NCBI GenBank assembly: GCA_001464715.1
Contig: LNDT01000034.1
Coordinates: 19,321-83,320, forward strand
Length of the DNA: 64,000 nucleotides
DNA from: Bdellovibrionales bacterium Ga0074137
Lineage (GTDB): Bacteria > Bdellovibrionota > Bdellovibrionia > Bdellovibrionales > JAMPXM01
Direction: 5' to 3'
The translations under genes were made by a program, and so were the position numbers. The notes beneath the pieces are model-generated. The model made no database searches, was not told the origin of the DNA, and saw nothing but the letters and a program-made list of their open reading frames with translations. Shown here piece by piece: positions 55,454-64,000 of the stretch. The stretch's first letter is position 1, and each line of letters starts with the position of its first letter.

Positions 55454-58400
55454 CTATAACTCACGAGCTATGGACTCTTGCGAGAACGCTTCGATCACGT
55501 CACCGACTTTGAGGTCGTTGTAGTTCTCGATGCTCATGCCGCACTCGTAACCTTGCGCGACTTCTTTCGCATCGTCTTTGAATCGTTTGAGACTTCCAAG
55601 TTTGCCCGTGTAGATGATCTTTCCATCGCGAACGAGACGAACTTGCGAATTCCGAGCGATTTTTCCGTCGACGACAAAACATCCCGCAATGGTTCCTGCT
55701 TTTGGAACCGTAAAGATGTTTCGAACTTCGGCTCGACCCTGCTGCGTCTCGCGCGTTTCCGGCGTGAGCATTCCAGAGAGAGCTTTCTTCATGTCGTCCA
55801 TCAACTCGTAAACGATCGAATACGTTTTGATTTCCACACCGAGGCGCTTTGCCTCAGACTGCGCGCCGCCATCGGGACGAACGTTGAAACCAACGACGAT
55901 ACCATTGGCTGTCGAAGCCAGAAGGACGTCGGAGGCATTAATACCACCGACGGCCGAGTGCACGAGTTTCAGTTTCACTTCTGTTGTCGCGATTTTCTCG
56001 AACATGCCCTTGATCGCTTCAGCCGATCCAGCCACATCACTTTTCAAAACGATCGGAAGTTCTTTAACGGCACCCGCTTTAAGTTTATCGAAGATGGCTT
56101 CCATCGAAACTTTCGTTCCTTGAGTGCCATCTACGACCTTCTCTTTGCGAAGAGCCGCGATTTTCGCAGCATCTTCATCACTTTGCGCGACGTCAAATCG
56201 ATCGCCAGCGCCAGGTACCGACTCAAGACCCAAAATTTCGACCGGCATACTTGGGCCAGCTTCAGTCACGCGTTTTCCCTGATCGTTGATCAAAGAACGA
56301 ACTCGTCCCGAAACTGAACCGACAACAATCGACTGTCCGACTTTTAAAGTTCCGTCTTGCACGAGAAGTGTTGCGACGGGGCCACGCCCCTTATCCATTC
56401 GAGATTCGATGACGACACCGGTCGCCGAACGATCCGGGTTGGCATCAAGTTCTTCGACTTCAGCCGTCAATGCAATGTGCTCAAGAAGTTCTACAAGGCC
56501 CGTCTTCTTCAAGGCCGAGACCGGAGCGTAAATTGTCGTTCCGCCCCACTCTTCAGGAACAAGTTCGAACTCGGTCATCTGCTGTTTAACTTTGTCAGGG
56601 TTTGCACCTTGTTTATCCATTTTGTTAACAGCGACGATAATCGGAACACCCGCAGCTTTTGCGTGGTTAATAGCTTCCGCCGTTTGCGGCATCACTCCAT
56701 CGTCAGCAGCAACAACGATCACCACGATGTCGGTGATATTGGCACCGCGAGCTCGCATGGCCGTGAACGCTTCGTGGCCCGGAGTATCGATGAAAGTGAT
56801 TTTCTGACCACTGTCGGTCGAAACTTGGTACGCACCGATGTGCTGAGTGATTCCACCGGCTTCACCTTCGGCGACTTTCGCTTTACGAATAGCATCCAAA
56901 AGCGAAGTTTTACCGTGGTCAACGTGGCCCATGATTGTAACGACGGGTGCACGAACCGTACGGACTGTTTCGAGATTCCCGAAAACTGTCGATTCTATGA
57001 CTTCATCGACTGTTTTGAAAACGTTTTGCGCCTCGAAACCAAACTCCGGAACGATCAAGGCAATCGTATCGAAATCAAGATCCGTCGACATGGTGGCCAT
57101 CACACCCTGAGTCATCAGAGTCTTCGTGATTTGCGCAGCCTTAATTCCCATCTCTTGAGCGAGATCGGCGACTTTCATCGTCTGATTTACTTTTACAACG
57201 CGCTTCGAAGCCTTCGGCGTGGTTTTCTGCGTCTGAAGACCGACACGATTTAACATGCCCTTTTTCTTCTTCGGCTGGAAAACCATTTCGCGCTTCCGGA
57301 ACTCCGTCGAAGAGAACGTAGCGATGGGTTCTTCTTTGCCGGCGGCACCGCCGACTCCGACTTTCTTTTCACGCTTAACTTCAAATTTCTTTTTATCAAA
57401 AGCGTCGTCGAACGGATTGACCGGGCCTCCGGGCATCGTAGGAGCCGAAACAAATCCGGTTCGAAGGGGACGTGGACCCGTTCCGCCAATACCGCCACCG
57501 GCGCCGCCGATTCCGGGACCGCGGGGCCCTCCAGGCTGAAAGCCACCGGGACGAGGTCCCGAAGTGATCGGACTTGATCCGGGAGGACGGTTGCCTGCGG
57601 GAGCTTGGACGCGTGAAAGATCCATTCGTCCGACGATATTTCGACGCGGTTCCGAACGAATTCCGCTCTGCGGGCCCGACGCTGTCATTACGACTTCACG
57701 TTTTCGAGCCGGCGATGTGTCTTTTGAACCAATCGTCGCAGGGCCACCAATTGTTGCGGGGCCTGCTACAGCTTCAGGAGCCGACGCTTCACTTAGTTCA
57801 TTGGCCGCCGAGGCCGCCAAAAGACCGGCTTCGACATCCGACGCCGCCGCGTCCACCTCTGCTGATTTTGCCGCAGCTGATTTTGCAGCTTCCGAGCGAA
57901 CAGCCGCTTCGGCACGTTCAGCGCGGTCGGCACGTTCTGTCGCCAGAACTGCCTCTTCGGCGTCGTACTGAGCCGCTTCTTCTGCCGCTTGCGCCGCTTC
58001 AGCGGCCGCTTGCGCTTCAGCCACGGCCAAAGCCTCGGCCTCCGCCGCTTCTTCGTCGGCTTTTCGGCGAACCACGACTTTTGCCGTCGCCTTTTTTACT
58101 ACAACGGCCGCCGTTTTTTTCGCGGCCGCTGAATTCGCAGGACCCTGAATTTCAGTTTTGCTCGACTTTGCAGCTTTGGACGCGACTTTTTTCGTCGCAG
58201 TGCCAGCCGTCTTTGCCGTCGTTTTCACAGCTGGCTTTTCAACAGTCTTCGCCGTTGTTTTTACGGCTGCGGACTTCGCCGTGCCTGCGTCATCGCCATC
58301 CGCTTTGTCGGCAGATTTTTTCGCAGCTTTTTTTGTCGATTTTTTTTGAGCTCCGTCCGATGTCGAATCATCGCGAAGCTTCGTTCGAATCTCTTCCAGC

Positions 58401-58564
58401 ATTTCGCCGTCGAGATCAGCCATGTGACTGCGCACAGGAAGCTTCCACTCGCGGATTTTATCCATGAGTTGGAGCGTCTCCATGCCGATCTCTTTGGCGA
58501 ATTCGAAAACCTTCACTTTGCGTCCTTCCAAATCTTTGGCCAATTCTTTGGTCACTGGTACCAC
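55454..58564 (-). CDS. infB: Translation initiation factor IF-2
   Basis: IF-2 brings initiator tRNA to the ribosome. 1036 residues: an N-terminal IF2N module ([21 protein letters not shown]), then ~370 residues of low complexity (first Lys/Ala/Thr-rich, then Ala/Glu-rich, then Pro/Gly-rich with [11 protein letters not shown]), a second IF2N module ([21 protein letters not shown]) and the GTPase with [17 protein letters not shown] and NKMD, followed by domains II-IV. The start is GTG 58564; GTG 58555 is an alternative. It follows nusA by three bases. The Pro/Gly region resembles the N-terminal extension of IF-3 in this window. Confidence 0.97.
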   Translation of the reverse strand: MVPVTKELAKDLEGRKVKVFEFAKEIGMETLQLMDKIREWKLPVRSHMADLDGEMLEEIRTKLRDDSTSDGAQKKSTKKAAKKSADKADGDDAGTAKSAAVKTTAKTVEKPAVKTTAKTAGTATKKVASKAAKSSKTEIQGPANSAAAKKTAAVVVKKATAKVVVRRKADEEAAEAEALAVAEAQAAAEAAQAAEEAAQYDAEEAVLATERADRAERAEAAVRSEAAKSAAAKSAEVDAAASDVEAGLLAASAANELSEASAPEAVAGPATIGGPATIGSKDTSPARKREVVMTASGPQSGIRSEPRRNIVGRMDLSRVQAPAGNRPPGSSPITSGPRPGGFQPGGPRGPGIGGAGGGIGGTGPRPLRTGFVSAPTMPGGPVNPFDDAFDKKKFEVKREKKVGVGGAAGKEEPIATFSSTEFRKREMVFQPKKKKGMLNRVGLQTQKTTPKASKRVVKVNQTMKVADLAQEMGIKAAQITKTLMTQGVMATMSTDLDFDTIALIVPEFGFEAQNVFKTVDEVIESTVFGNLETVRTVRAPVVTIMGHVDHGKTSLLDAIRKAKVAEGEAGGITQHIGAYQVSTDSGQKITFIDTPGHEAFTAMRARGANITDIVVIVVAADDGVMPQTAEAINHAKAAGVPIIVAVNKMDKQGANPDKVKQQMTEFELVPEEWGGTTIYAPVSALKKTGLVELLEHIALTAEVEELDANPDRSATGVVIESRMDKGRGPVATLLVQDGTLKVGQSIVVGSVSGRVRSLINDQGKRVTEAGPSMPVEILGLESVPGAGDRFDVAQSDEDAAKIAALRKEKVVDGTQGTKVSMEAIFDKLKAGAVKELPIVLKSDVAGSAEAIKGMFEKIATTEVKLKLVHSAVGGINASDVLLASTANGIVVGFNVRPDGGAQSEAKRLGVEIKTYSIVYELMDDMKKALSGMLTPETRETQQGRAEVRNIFTVPKAGTIAGCFVVDGKIARNSQVRLVRDGKIIYTGKLGSLKRFKDDAKEVAQGYECGMSIENYNDLKVGDVIEAFSQESIAREL

Positions 58565-58567
58565 TCT

Positions 58568-60007
58568 CTACTCTGCTGTCGTTCCTGGTGTCGCCGAAGC
58601 GTCTGTCTCTTCTGGCGCGCCACTCTCTTGTTTATTCAATGCTGCAAGTTCGGCGCGAAGACGTTCGTCAGCCTGTGATTTCGCACTTCCCACCGGAGTG
58701 ACCGTTGCGATTTTCACAGGAGCCGCTGGAACCGCGACGCCTTCTTTTTTGTACTTTTCAATCAAAGCTTTGCTGTCTTCGATCAACTTCAATGCTTTTT
58801 CATCCGTGTCATAACCAGGAATTGCCATGACGTCGGCCAACTTCGCCGAAGCCAAGGATTGGAAACTTCCAAAGCCCGACTGGAATACGTTTTGAGCCAT
58901 GGTCTCGCTCATTCCCGGGATCAAAAGCAGATTGAAGATCGCATCGGCTGTTTTCTGCGACGCTGAAGACTCGCTCAAGATGTCGAGTTTCCAAGTCGTA
59001 ATCTTTGAAGCGAGACGAACGTTCTGACCTTTGCGACCGATCGCCAGCGAAAGCTGTGTATCGGGAACAACGATTTCCATTTCTTTGTTCGCTTCATCGA
59101 CGAACACGCGAGAAATTTCTGCTGGCGCCAAGGCATTACAAGCAAACCGAGTAATGTCCTCGTCCCAATTGATAATATCGATTTTTTCACCGCGAAGCTC
59201 TTGCACGACCTGCTGAACGCGGCTTCCCTTCATCCCGACACAAGCGCCGACCGGATCGACCGATGGGTCCCGAGAAACGACGGCGATCTTTGCCCGAGCT
59301 CCTGGCTCACGCGCTGCCGCCACGATCTGAACGATGCCATCATAGATCTCAGGTACTTCTTGTTCGAAAAGTTTAATCAAATACTGCTCGCACGCGCGGG
59401 ACATAATGATCTGGGGTCCACGCGTCGTCTGACGAACATCCAAAAGATAGCCCTGAACACGGTCGCCCGGTTTATAAACTTCACCTGGAATCTGCTCTCG
59501 AAGCGGAATGAATGCTTCTGTCTTTCCAAGGTCCACAACGATCATGCCGCGCTCAACACGACGAGCGATGCCTGAAGCAACTTCGCCTTTTCGAGACTCG
59601 AATTCATTGTAGATAATTTCGCGTTCCGCATCGCGAACTTTTTGAGTGATAATTTGTTTCGCTGTTTGAGCGGCGATGCGGCCGAGCTCGGTCGCATCGA
59701 GCTTGATACCGATCGAGTCATTCACCTGAATGTCGGGGTTCAACTCGCGCGCTTCGTCGAGTTTGATTTCGATCTCTTCATCGATAAATTCTTCGGGCAT
59801 GACGACTTCTTTGAACTCAAAGAGCTCAACTTCGCCGGTCTCTTCGTTGTACTGGGCTTCGATTTCACGGTACGTCCCGTACTTCTTTCGAGCCGCGACC
59901 AACATGCCTTGAATGACAGCGTCGATCACAAGTTGTTTATCGATGCTTTTTTCTTTCGATACAGCGTCGATCATGCGGCTCAAGTCAGAAAAGTTATCGC
60001 CTGCCAT
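58568..60007 (-). CDS. nusA: Transcription termination/antitermination factor NusA
   Basis: NusA binds RNA polymerase and RNA, promoting pausing and intrinsic termination. 479 residues: N-domain (LSRMIDAVSKEKSIDKQLVIDA), S1 (GKTEAFIPLREQIPGE), two KH domains (AKIAVVSRDPSVDPVGACVG and LSLAIGRKGQNVRLASKIT), then one helix-hairpin-helix type C-terminal region (LLIPGMSETMAQNVFQSG) and a disordered acidic end. ATG 60007 has GGAGG upstream. It follows rimP by a 75-base gap. Confidence 0.97.
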   Translation of the reverse strand: MAGDNFSDLSRMIDAVSKEKSIDKQLVIDAVIQGMLVAARKKYGTYREIEAQYNEETGEVELFEFKEVVMPEEFIDEEIEIKLDEARELNPDIQVNDSIGIKLDATELGRIAAQTAKQIITQKVRDAEREIIYNEFESRKGEVASGIARRVERGMIVVDLGKTEAFIPLREQIPGEVYKPGDRVQGYLLDVRQTTRGPQIIMSRACEQYLIKLFEQEVPEIYDGIVQIVAAAREPGARAKIAVVSRDPSVDPVGACVGMKGSRVQQVVQELRGEKIDIINWDEDITRFACNALAPAEISRVFVDEANKEMEIVVPDTQLSLAIGRKGQNVRLASKITTWKLDILSESSASQKTADAIFNLLLIPGMSETMAQNVFQSGFGSFQSLASAKLADVMAIPGYDTDEKALKLIEDSKALIEKYKKEGVAVPAAPVKIATVTPVGSAKSQADERLRAELAALNKQESGAPEETDASATPGTTAE

Positions 60008-60082
60008 CAGGTCCTCCAGAGGATTCGGTCAATTCGGTCCAAAATAAGTCCGAGATTAAAGTTACAACGTCGGGAAACGACT

Positions 60083-60820
60083 CTAGTTTTTCTTCTTTTT
60101 CCCAGCGCTTGGTTTTTCATTCGCTTCAAAAATAAACACCGTGTTCGCTTTCGTCACTTTCGCTAAAGGAAGCTTCACACGGATCACGCCACCGCCATTT
60201 TCGGCATCAAAAACGAGAAGCGGCAAAGGCGTCGACGACTCGACGTCCTTTTGTTGGCTACCGTTTTGTAGGCTCCCGTTCTCTATTCCTACGATCATGC
60301 CTTCCATCTGCTTAGATTTCCCAAGCTTTTGCCTAGCACCGTCATCAAGGTCACGGCTAATTTCCGCAAAGGCTTCGAACGTTTTGACGAAAGCCCTTCG
60401 GCCCACCGCTCGTTCAAAATGCTTCGCGGTCCTCAACGGGCGCTCAAGCCCCGGACTTGAAACTTCGAGGTTGTAAGCTCCGCCGGGAATTACGTCATCG
60501 ACGTCCAAGAGCAAATTGAGTCCGCGCGACACATTGCTACAGTCCTCGATCGAAACTCCTGCATTCACACCATCGACTGTCAGCTTATCAATGAAAACCC
60601 GCAGCGACCGATTGCCGGCATTTCCGATGAAATCGAAGTCGTAGATTTCACAACCCTCGCGAGCAGCAACTTCCGCCGCCATACGTGCAACTTTGTCGCG
60701 CCAAGATTCTGTACCGGCGGTGTCGGCGTCAGAAACGGAAGCCTCGTCCGGCGTGGCGTCCTGATCGAGTTCGCTATCAGCATCTAATTTGTCTAAATCT
60801 GTAATTCTCTGATCCTGCAT
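60083..60820 (-). CDS. rimP: Ribosome maturation factor RimP
   Basis: Needed for 30S subunit maturation. About 245 residues: an acidic N-extension of ~40 (DLDKLDADSELDQDATPDE), the core (EGCEIYDFDFIGNAGNRSLRVFID, CSNVSRGLNLLLDVDDVIPG, YNLEVSSPGLERPLRT) and the Sm-like C-domain with insertion (NGSLQNGSQQKD), ending in a Lys-rich tail (AGKKKKN). ATG 60820 is chosen because an upstream frame extension to 60934 would pass through a terminator hairpin. It is the first gene of the rimP-nusA-infB-rbfA-truB unit. Confidence 0.93.
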   Translation of the reverse strand: MQDQRITDLDKLDADSELDQDATPDEASVSDADTAGTESWRDKVARMAAEVAAREGCEIYDFDFIGNAGNRSLRVFIDKLTVDGVNAGVSIEDCSNVSRGLNLLLDVDDVIPGGAYNLEVSSPGLERPLRTAKHFERAVGRRAFVKTFEAFAEISRDLDDGARQKLGKSKQMEGMIVGIENGSLQNGSQQKDVESSTPLPLLVFDAENGGGVIRVKLPLAKVTKANTVFIFEANEKPSAGKKKKN

Positions 60821-60855
60821 TTTTAAAACACTGACTCCACACCTGAATACACAGC

Positions 60856-60880
60856 AAAAAAAAATGGCCCCTCGGGCCAC
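60856..60880 (-). terminator. Intrinsic terminator directly before rimP
   Basis: On the minus strand TGGCCC/GGGCCA pair (60865-60870 with 60874-60879; tight CTC/GAG loop) and a nine-base T-run follows. It lies ~105 bases after the rimI-like gene and only ~35 bases before the rimP start, which leaves no space for a full promoter between. It is either the end of the upstream unit with read-through or a leader attenuator of the operon that encodes NusA. Confidence 0.8.
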
Positions 60881-60985
60881 TTTCACAGAACTCTGGCCCG
60901 CCGGGGCCGCTTCGAACGAACCTGGTTCTAACAAACGCGGAAGCGAAAGGCAAATGCCCCGACAGCGGATCCCCCCCCACGACTC

Positions 60986-61465
60986 TCATTTAAGTTCATA
61001 AAGAACCGCGTCCTGACCATCGTGGAAGTAAGATTTTCGATGCCCTCGAACGACGAATCCAGCATTTTCGTAGGCTCTACGTGCCGTCAGATTGTCCTGG
61101 CGAACTTCGAGCGTAAGAATCGATGATAATGCAGAGCGTTCTCGGTCGCTCACAACACCCTGCCGAAGTTCAGAGATGAGATGAAAAAAACCACCGCGGC
61201 GTCGTGCCGATGGCTCGATGGCGACCAGGGTAATTTCCCACGACGAGCCAGGTGGCCTTAAAAAACAGAAGCCTGCCGGCCGCCGAGCGGAAGAGTCCGG
61301 CCCCGAATCGGACTCCAAAATCCAAAGCTCAGCGTCTTGAATCTCGCCCTCGACTTGATGAGGAGGCCATGAGTGCGCCCAAAGTTCGCCGGCTTCTCTT
61401 GCAAGACGTATCAGATTGCGAACAAAGTTTTGATCGGATTCTCCTTCGGCGAGGCGAATCGACAT
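60986..61465 (-). CDS. RimI-like GNAT N-acetyltransferase
   Basis: A ~159-residue acetyltransferase of the GNAT fold. Visible: the beta-4 segment ITLVAIEPSARRRGGFFHLISEL, where the acetyl-CoA loop is R-R-x-G-x-F in place of the usual RGxGxG, then LTLEVRQDNLTARRAYENAGFVVRGHRKSYF, typical for RimI (acetylates the N-terminus of S18). The altered loop makes the substrate less certain. ATG 61465 is chosen over TTG 61486, which would overlap the upstream gene. Confidence 0.85.
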   Translation of the reverse strand: MSIRLAEGESDQNFVRNLIRLAREAGELWAHSWPPHQVEGEIQDAELWILESDSGPDSSARRPAGFCFLRPPGSSWEITLVAIEPSARRRGGFFHLISELRQGVVSDRERSALSSILTLEVRQDNLTARRAYENAGFVVRGHRKSYFHDGQDAVLYELK

Positions 61466-61472
61466 CTCTAAA

Positions 61473-62231
61473 TCACGCTCCAACAAAATTTCGAACGCGA
61501 TATTTTCTGCGAAGAACCGCGCGCCACTCGGTCATTCGGCGCTCGGTTTGGCTTCGGGCCAGCGCCGCCTTTATATTGTCTTTAAAGTTTTCAAACGGAA
61601 GATTTCCGAAACGCAGGCGATTTTTCTTAAAATACTGAAGCGCCTCGGCCTCCGTAATATTCACAAGTGAAGCGTCGCTTTTTAATTTCTCCAAACTCTC
61701 TGCCATGAGCTTTCGCTCGATGATTTCACGAATCTCCGTCGAAGAAGCCTCCAGCGAGGCCCAGTCGCCAGCGCCTCGCCAATAATCTTGGACCGCGGTT
61801 TGAAACCGAGCCACCTCAGCTTTGTCGGCGGGTTTTGTTCCAATTTCGACGGCTTCTAAATACACCGTCCACTCGTCGAGCACGCGCAAAACCTGCGACG
61901 AAAACGTGGGATCACTCATATCGACAATTCGCTTTTTTCCCGGCGACGGCGTCGTGGGCAATGACAGCACTTGGCTAATCGCCTCGCCGATTCGTACCTC
62001 GCGAGAGGTCACGATGCGAGGTCCCGCTTCGCCGACAACGCGGGTGACAGTGACGATCGGTGGCGCTGCCGGTGCTTTCGCCACCGAAGGCGTTGCCTTG
62101 ATCTGTGAGGCCGAAGGAGTCGCCTGCGCTGGAGGCGCAGACGTCGCTGCCGGCGCTTGCGCGAGAGCAACGCTGGTCACACCCCAAACAACTCCGACGG
62201 CTATAGCTCTAAAGACGAAAAAAAGTGGCAT
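61473..62231 (-). CDS. SurA-N-like periplasmic protein
   Basis: 252 residues with a signal peptide (FRAIAVGVVWGVTSVALA) and an Ala/Pro-rich linker (APAATSAPPAQATPSAS), then a helical domain with the phrase VTRVVGEAGPRIVTSREVRIGEAI, WTVYLEAVEIG and ITEAEALQYFKKNRLRFGNLPFENFKDNI. This is close to the N-domain of SurA/PrsA-type folding factors, but the prolyl isomerase domain is missing, so it may be only a chaperone. The ATG (62231-62229) is inside the 3' arm of a terminator hairpin and has no Shine-Dalgarno, so the true start or its control is unclear. Confidence 0.78.
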   Translation of the reverse strand: MPLFFVFRAIAVGVVWGVTSVALAQAPAATSAPPAQATPSASQIKATPSVAKAPAAPPIVTVTRVVGEAGPRIVTSREVRIGEAISQVLSLPTTPSPGKKRIVDMSDPTFSSQVLRVLDEWTVYLEAVEIGTKPADKAEVARFQTAVQDYWRGAGDWASLEASSTEIREIIERKLMAESLEKLKSDASLVNITEAEALQYFKKNRLRFGNLPFENFKDNIKAALARSQTERRMTEWRAVLRRKYRVRNFVGA

Positions 62232-62256
62232 CCAACAATTATGTTCGATGCCACTT
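62218..62256 (-). terminator. Terminator overlapping the start of the SurA-like gene
   Basis: AAGTGGCATC (62247-62256 on the minus strand) pairs with GATGCCACTT (62232-62223) in a perfect 10-bp stem with a 14-base loop, and the descending arm runs into a seven-base U-tract (62224-62218). It lies 45 bases after the outer-membrane gene. The ATG of the following gene lies inside this descending arm. Confidence 0.82.
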
Positions 62257-62300
62257 CAATTTCAACTCTCAATTTTTAAGGATCGGGTCAAAGCTTCCAA

Positions 62301-63509
62301 CTAGAACGTAAAGCGTCCTACGAGCGAACCGAGGTAGTAATTGAACTCCTCAACCGCTTTTCCAGTGCGTCCGTAAACGAATGACTGCGAGTAGTTGCTG
62401 TTCTCACGGAAAGACACGTTCTTCATGTAACGGAAGTCAGCACCCAGCGAAAACGAAGTTGTCAGCTGGATATCGAGACCAACAAGGCCACCGATATCAA
62501 ACGCGTTCGTTGAAACGTCGCTGGTCGATCCACTGTAGTAACCATACTGCTGATCTTCGTAGTTACGGTACGTGTAACCAGCGATCGCACCGATCACGGG
62601 ACGGACTTTACCGCCGAGGATCTGATACTTCACAGCCGCTTGGAAGTTGTACTGAGTCATCTCTTTAAACGCTGGTGTCGAGTACGAGTACCCCGCCTGC
62701 ATCGTGTCGATATCGTACTGTGAGTACTGGAAAGTACCTTCAGCAACGAAGCGCTCGGGCGTCACCATTCCAAGAGAAAAACCCATCGCCATGTTACCGC
62801 GAACGTTTTTAGCTTCTGGATATTCACCAAGACCCACCAAACCCTGCACGTAATACTGAGTCATTGGCGCCTGATCTTTTGGCTTCATTTCGTCCAGCGC
62901 CGCACGAACTTCTTCACGCACGTTCACTTTGGGCTCTTCGTGTTTCTCAACAACAACATGAGTGACAGGCGGAGCAACCGGTGCCGGAACAACGTGAACG
63001 TGCTGAGGCGCAGGTGCCGCATGAACTGGAGCTGCGTGCTCTTGCTGATCTCGGCTTGAGAAACCTTTATTGAAAAGACGCTCGCTGCGCGAACGCTCAT
63101 CTTCAATACGAGCTTCTTCAAGCTTTTCAACAATGCGCTGTTCAGTTTGCATCTCAAGATTCTGACGATCACGACGACGGCGCTCGGCCGCTGACATTGA
63201 AAGTGGTGAATCCTCGATCACATTTGTAGGTTGATCTTGAATCACAGCTTGAGTCGCTTCTTGACCCGTCTGCTGATTCGACAACTGCGTCGAACGCTGA
63301 TTGTTCAAGATAACGATACCGGGGGCGGCCTGCTGAGGCGCTTGTTGAACGGCTTGCGCCTGAGTGATGTCGACAAGCTCACCTGTCGTATCATCTATTT
63401 TAACAACACGTTTTTGCGACGATGCTGTTTGCGCCCCGGCGCTAACGCCAGTCTGAACGACCGAAGCCGCGACCATCAATAGAACCAAAGCACGTAAAAG
63501 GCTTTTCAT
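62301..63509 (-). CDS. Outer-membrane beta-barrel protein with coiled-coil linker
   Basis: A 402-residue protein: signal peptide (LLRALVLLMVAASVVQTGVSAGA), a Gln-rich region (QAVQQAPQQAAPG), a charged helix (RRRRDRQNLEMQTEQRIVEKLEEA), a His/Pro/Ala segment (HAAPVHAAPAPQHVHVVPAP), and from about residue 225 a barrel domain (MTQYYVQGLVGLGEY) ending YLGSLVGRFTF. The barrel strands fit an OmpA/OmpW-like transmembrane domain. The linker may cross the periplasm. GAGGAG six bases before the ATG supports the start. Function unknown. Confidence 0.82.
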   Translation of the reverse strand: MKSLLRALVLLMVAASVVQTGVSAGAQTASSQKRVVKIDDTTGELVDITQAQAVQQAPQQAAPGIVILNNQRSTQLSNQQTGQEATQAVIQDQPTNVIEDSPLSMSAAERRRRDRQNLEMQTEQRIVEKLEEARIEDERSRSERLFNKGFSSRDQQEHAAPVHAAPAPQHVHVVPAPVAPPVTHVVVEKHEEPKVNVREEVRAALDEMKPKDQAPMTQYYVQGLVGLGEYPEAKNVRGNMAMGFSLGMVTPERFVAEGTFQYSQYDIDTMQAGYSYSTPAFKEMTQYNFQAAVKYQILGGKVRPVIGAIAGYTYRNYEDQQYGYYSGSTSDVSTNAFDIGGLVGLDIQLTTSFSLGADFRYMKNVSFRENSNYSQSFVYGRTGKAVEEFNYYLGSLVGRFTF

Positions 63510-63684
63510 ACCGAACTCCTCTAAAACGATTCACTAACGGGTCCTTATGAAGGCAAGGCATGTGCCACATTGCGTCATTTCGCTCTTTTGGCCTTTATTC
63601 AGGCCTGAGCGTGTAAAAAGCCCGCCGTTGGATCCAGGAAGGCCCCTCCGATGTCGTCAGAACGGGCAGAAGTGAAAGAAATTC

Positions 63685-63713
63685 TTGAGAGTGACCCAAA
63701 GAGGCCCTACTCT
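63685..63713 (+). promoter_or_regulatory. Candidate sigma-70 promoter of tRNA-Leu
   Basis: TTGAGA (63685-63690) and TACTCT (63708-63713) are spaced by exactly 17 bases, and a GC-rich stretch (CGGCGCC) follows the -10. The tRNA starts 24 bases downstream of the -10. A GC-rich discriminator is typical of stringently controlled stable-RNA promoters. Confidence 0.5.
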
Positions 63714-63737
63714 CGGCGCCTTATCGTCACAATCAGT

Positions 63738-63824
63738 GCCTTGGTGGTGGAATCGGTAGACGCGCTGGACTCAAAATCCAGTATCCGCAAGGGTGTGGGA
63801 GTTCGAGTCTCCCCCGAGGCACCA
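63738..63824 (+). tRNA. tRNA-Leu (anticodon CAA)
   Basis: Class II tRNA of 87 bases. The acceptor arm pairs GCCTTGG with CCGAGGC (one G-U), the discriminator is A and CCA is encoded. The anticodon stem CTGGA/TCCAG frames the loop CTCAAAA, with anticodon CAA for UUG codons. A long variable arm (TATCCGCAAGGGTG) and the T loop GTTCGAGTC confirm leucine identity. It is a candidate substrate of MiaA. Confidence 0.95.
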
Positions 63825-63839
63825 AAATCCCCAAATTCC

Positions 63840-63899
63840 GATATCGGATATCTCGATATCGGATATCTCGATATCGGATATCTCGATATCGGATATCAG
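63840..63899. repeat. 15-bp palindromic tandem repeat next to tRNA-Leu
   Basis: Four units of GATATCGGATATCTC (the fourth ending CAG) begin 15 bases after the tRNA CCA end. Each unit has GATATC twice, and the array is followed by ATATCCGAATT. The DNA can fold into several alternative stems. It lies in the spot where integrating elements often target tRNA genes, but no integrase is seen in the window. Confidence 0.85.
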
Positions 63900-63959
63900 A
63901 TATCCGAATTGAAACGTGGACCGCGAAGGCCCCGGGCAAACCCGACTTTTCGGGCTCTA

Positions 63960-63985
63960 GGGAGCAGCACTCCCCGGTCTTTTTT
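63960..63985 (+). terminator. Possible terminator after tRNA-Leu
   Basis: GGGAG (63960-63964) and CTCCC (63970-63974) pair around CAGCA, with CGGTC and then six T. The five-base offset between stem and T-run makes it weaker than a canonical terminator. A small CCCGA-CTTT-TCGGG stem lies just before it. Confidence 0.5.
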
Positions 63986-64000
63986 AGAAACTTAGCTGGC

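Noticed and set aside
55478..58467. Several long plus-strand frames opposite infB
   Set aside because: All mirror IF-2 codons and show no start signals or domains.
60821..60934. Longer RimP from an upstream start
   Set aside because: The frame would translate through the GC stem and U-run of a terminator and adds non-conserved residues.
63840..63899. CRISPR-like array
   Set aside because: The units are contiguous 15-mers without spacers, and no cas genes are present.

Overview
The window looks like a chromosomal segment of a Gram-negative, aerobically respiring bacterium, most likely a member of the Bdellovibrionota or a related delta-proteobacterial-type lineage. This is an inference from gene content: a full type II secretion (Gsp) cluster, an Alternative Complex III quinol oxidoreductase with System II cytochrome c maturation, several beta-barrel outer-membrane proteins ending in Phe, and a mid-50s GC impression. 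No phage, insertion sequence or CRISPR array is visible. Most of the window is housekeeping DNA in long minus-strand operons, with the plus-strand Gsp operon in the middle.

Left part (1-20450). A truncated secreted protein gene is followed by thrS-infC, where infC begins with an AUU codon overlapping the thrS stop. Next come a secreted hypothetical protein, the six-gene Alternative Complex III operon (actABCDEF), the System II heme-ligation pair ccsA and resB that matures its c-type hemes, an N-formylglutamate amidohydrolase, a PduO-type cobalamin adenosyltransferase, an HNH endonuclease-type gene and a degenerate FabD-like protein.

Middle (20865-36407). gspC-D-E-F-G-H-I-J-K-L-M-N form one plus-strand unit with many stop-start overlaps and encode a complete secretion machine apart from the prepilin peptidase. 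ssb and a beta-barrel protein follow.

Right part (36638-64000). One long minus-strand cluster carries a zinc-ribbon membrane protein, a glycosyltransferase, an SH3/outer-membrane protein, mutL, miaA, yicC, gmk, rpoZ and rsh (ppGpp). A short plus-strand envelope cluster (46005-47900) follows. Then comes the classical information-processing block in minus orientation: rimP-nusA-infB-rbfA-truB, rpsO-pnp, an M16 peptidase, dut and a tail-anchored zinc-ribbon protein. The window closes with an acetyltransferase, a SurA-like periplasmic protein, an outer-membrane protein and a tRNA-Leu(CAA) gene flanked by a palindromic tandem repeat.

The least explained DNA is intergenic. Two ~142-bp elements (4734-4875 and 36470-36612), each between convergent genes, share a core but have different outer arms that are nevertheless self-complementary within each copy. 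A third, rearranged relative lies near 19310-19475. There are also an 8-bp GAATTCNN array, a 15-bp palindromic array beside the tRNA, a terminator hairpin that contains the start codon of the next gene, and a terminator directly in front of rimP-nusA-infB. Many ATG/GTG/TTG choices were decided by Shine-Dalgarno spacing or stop-start overlap, as noted per gene.
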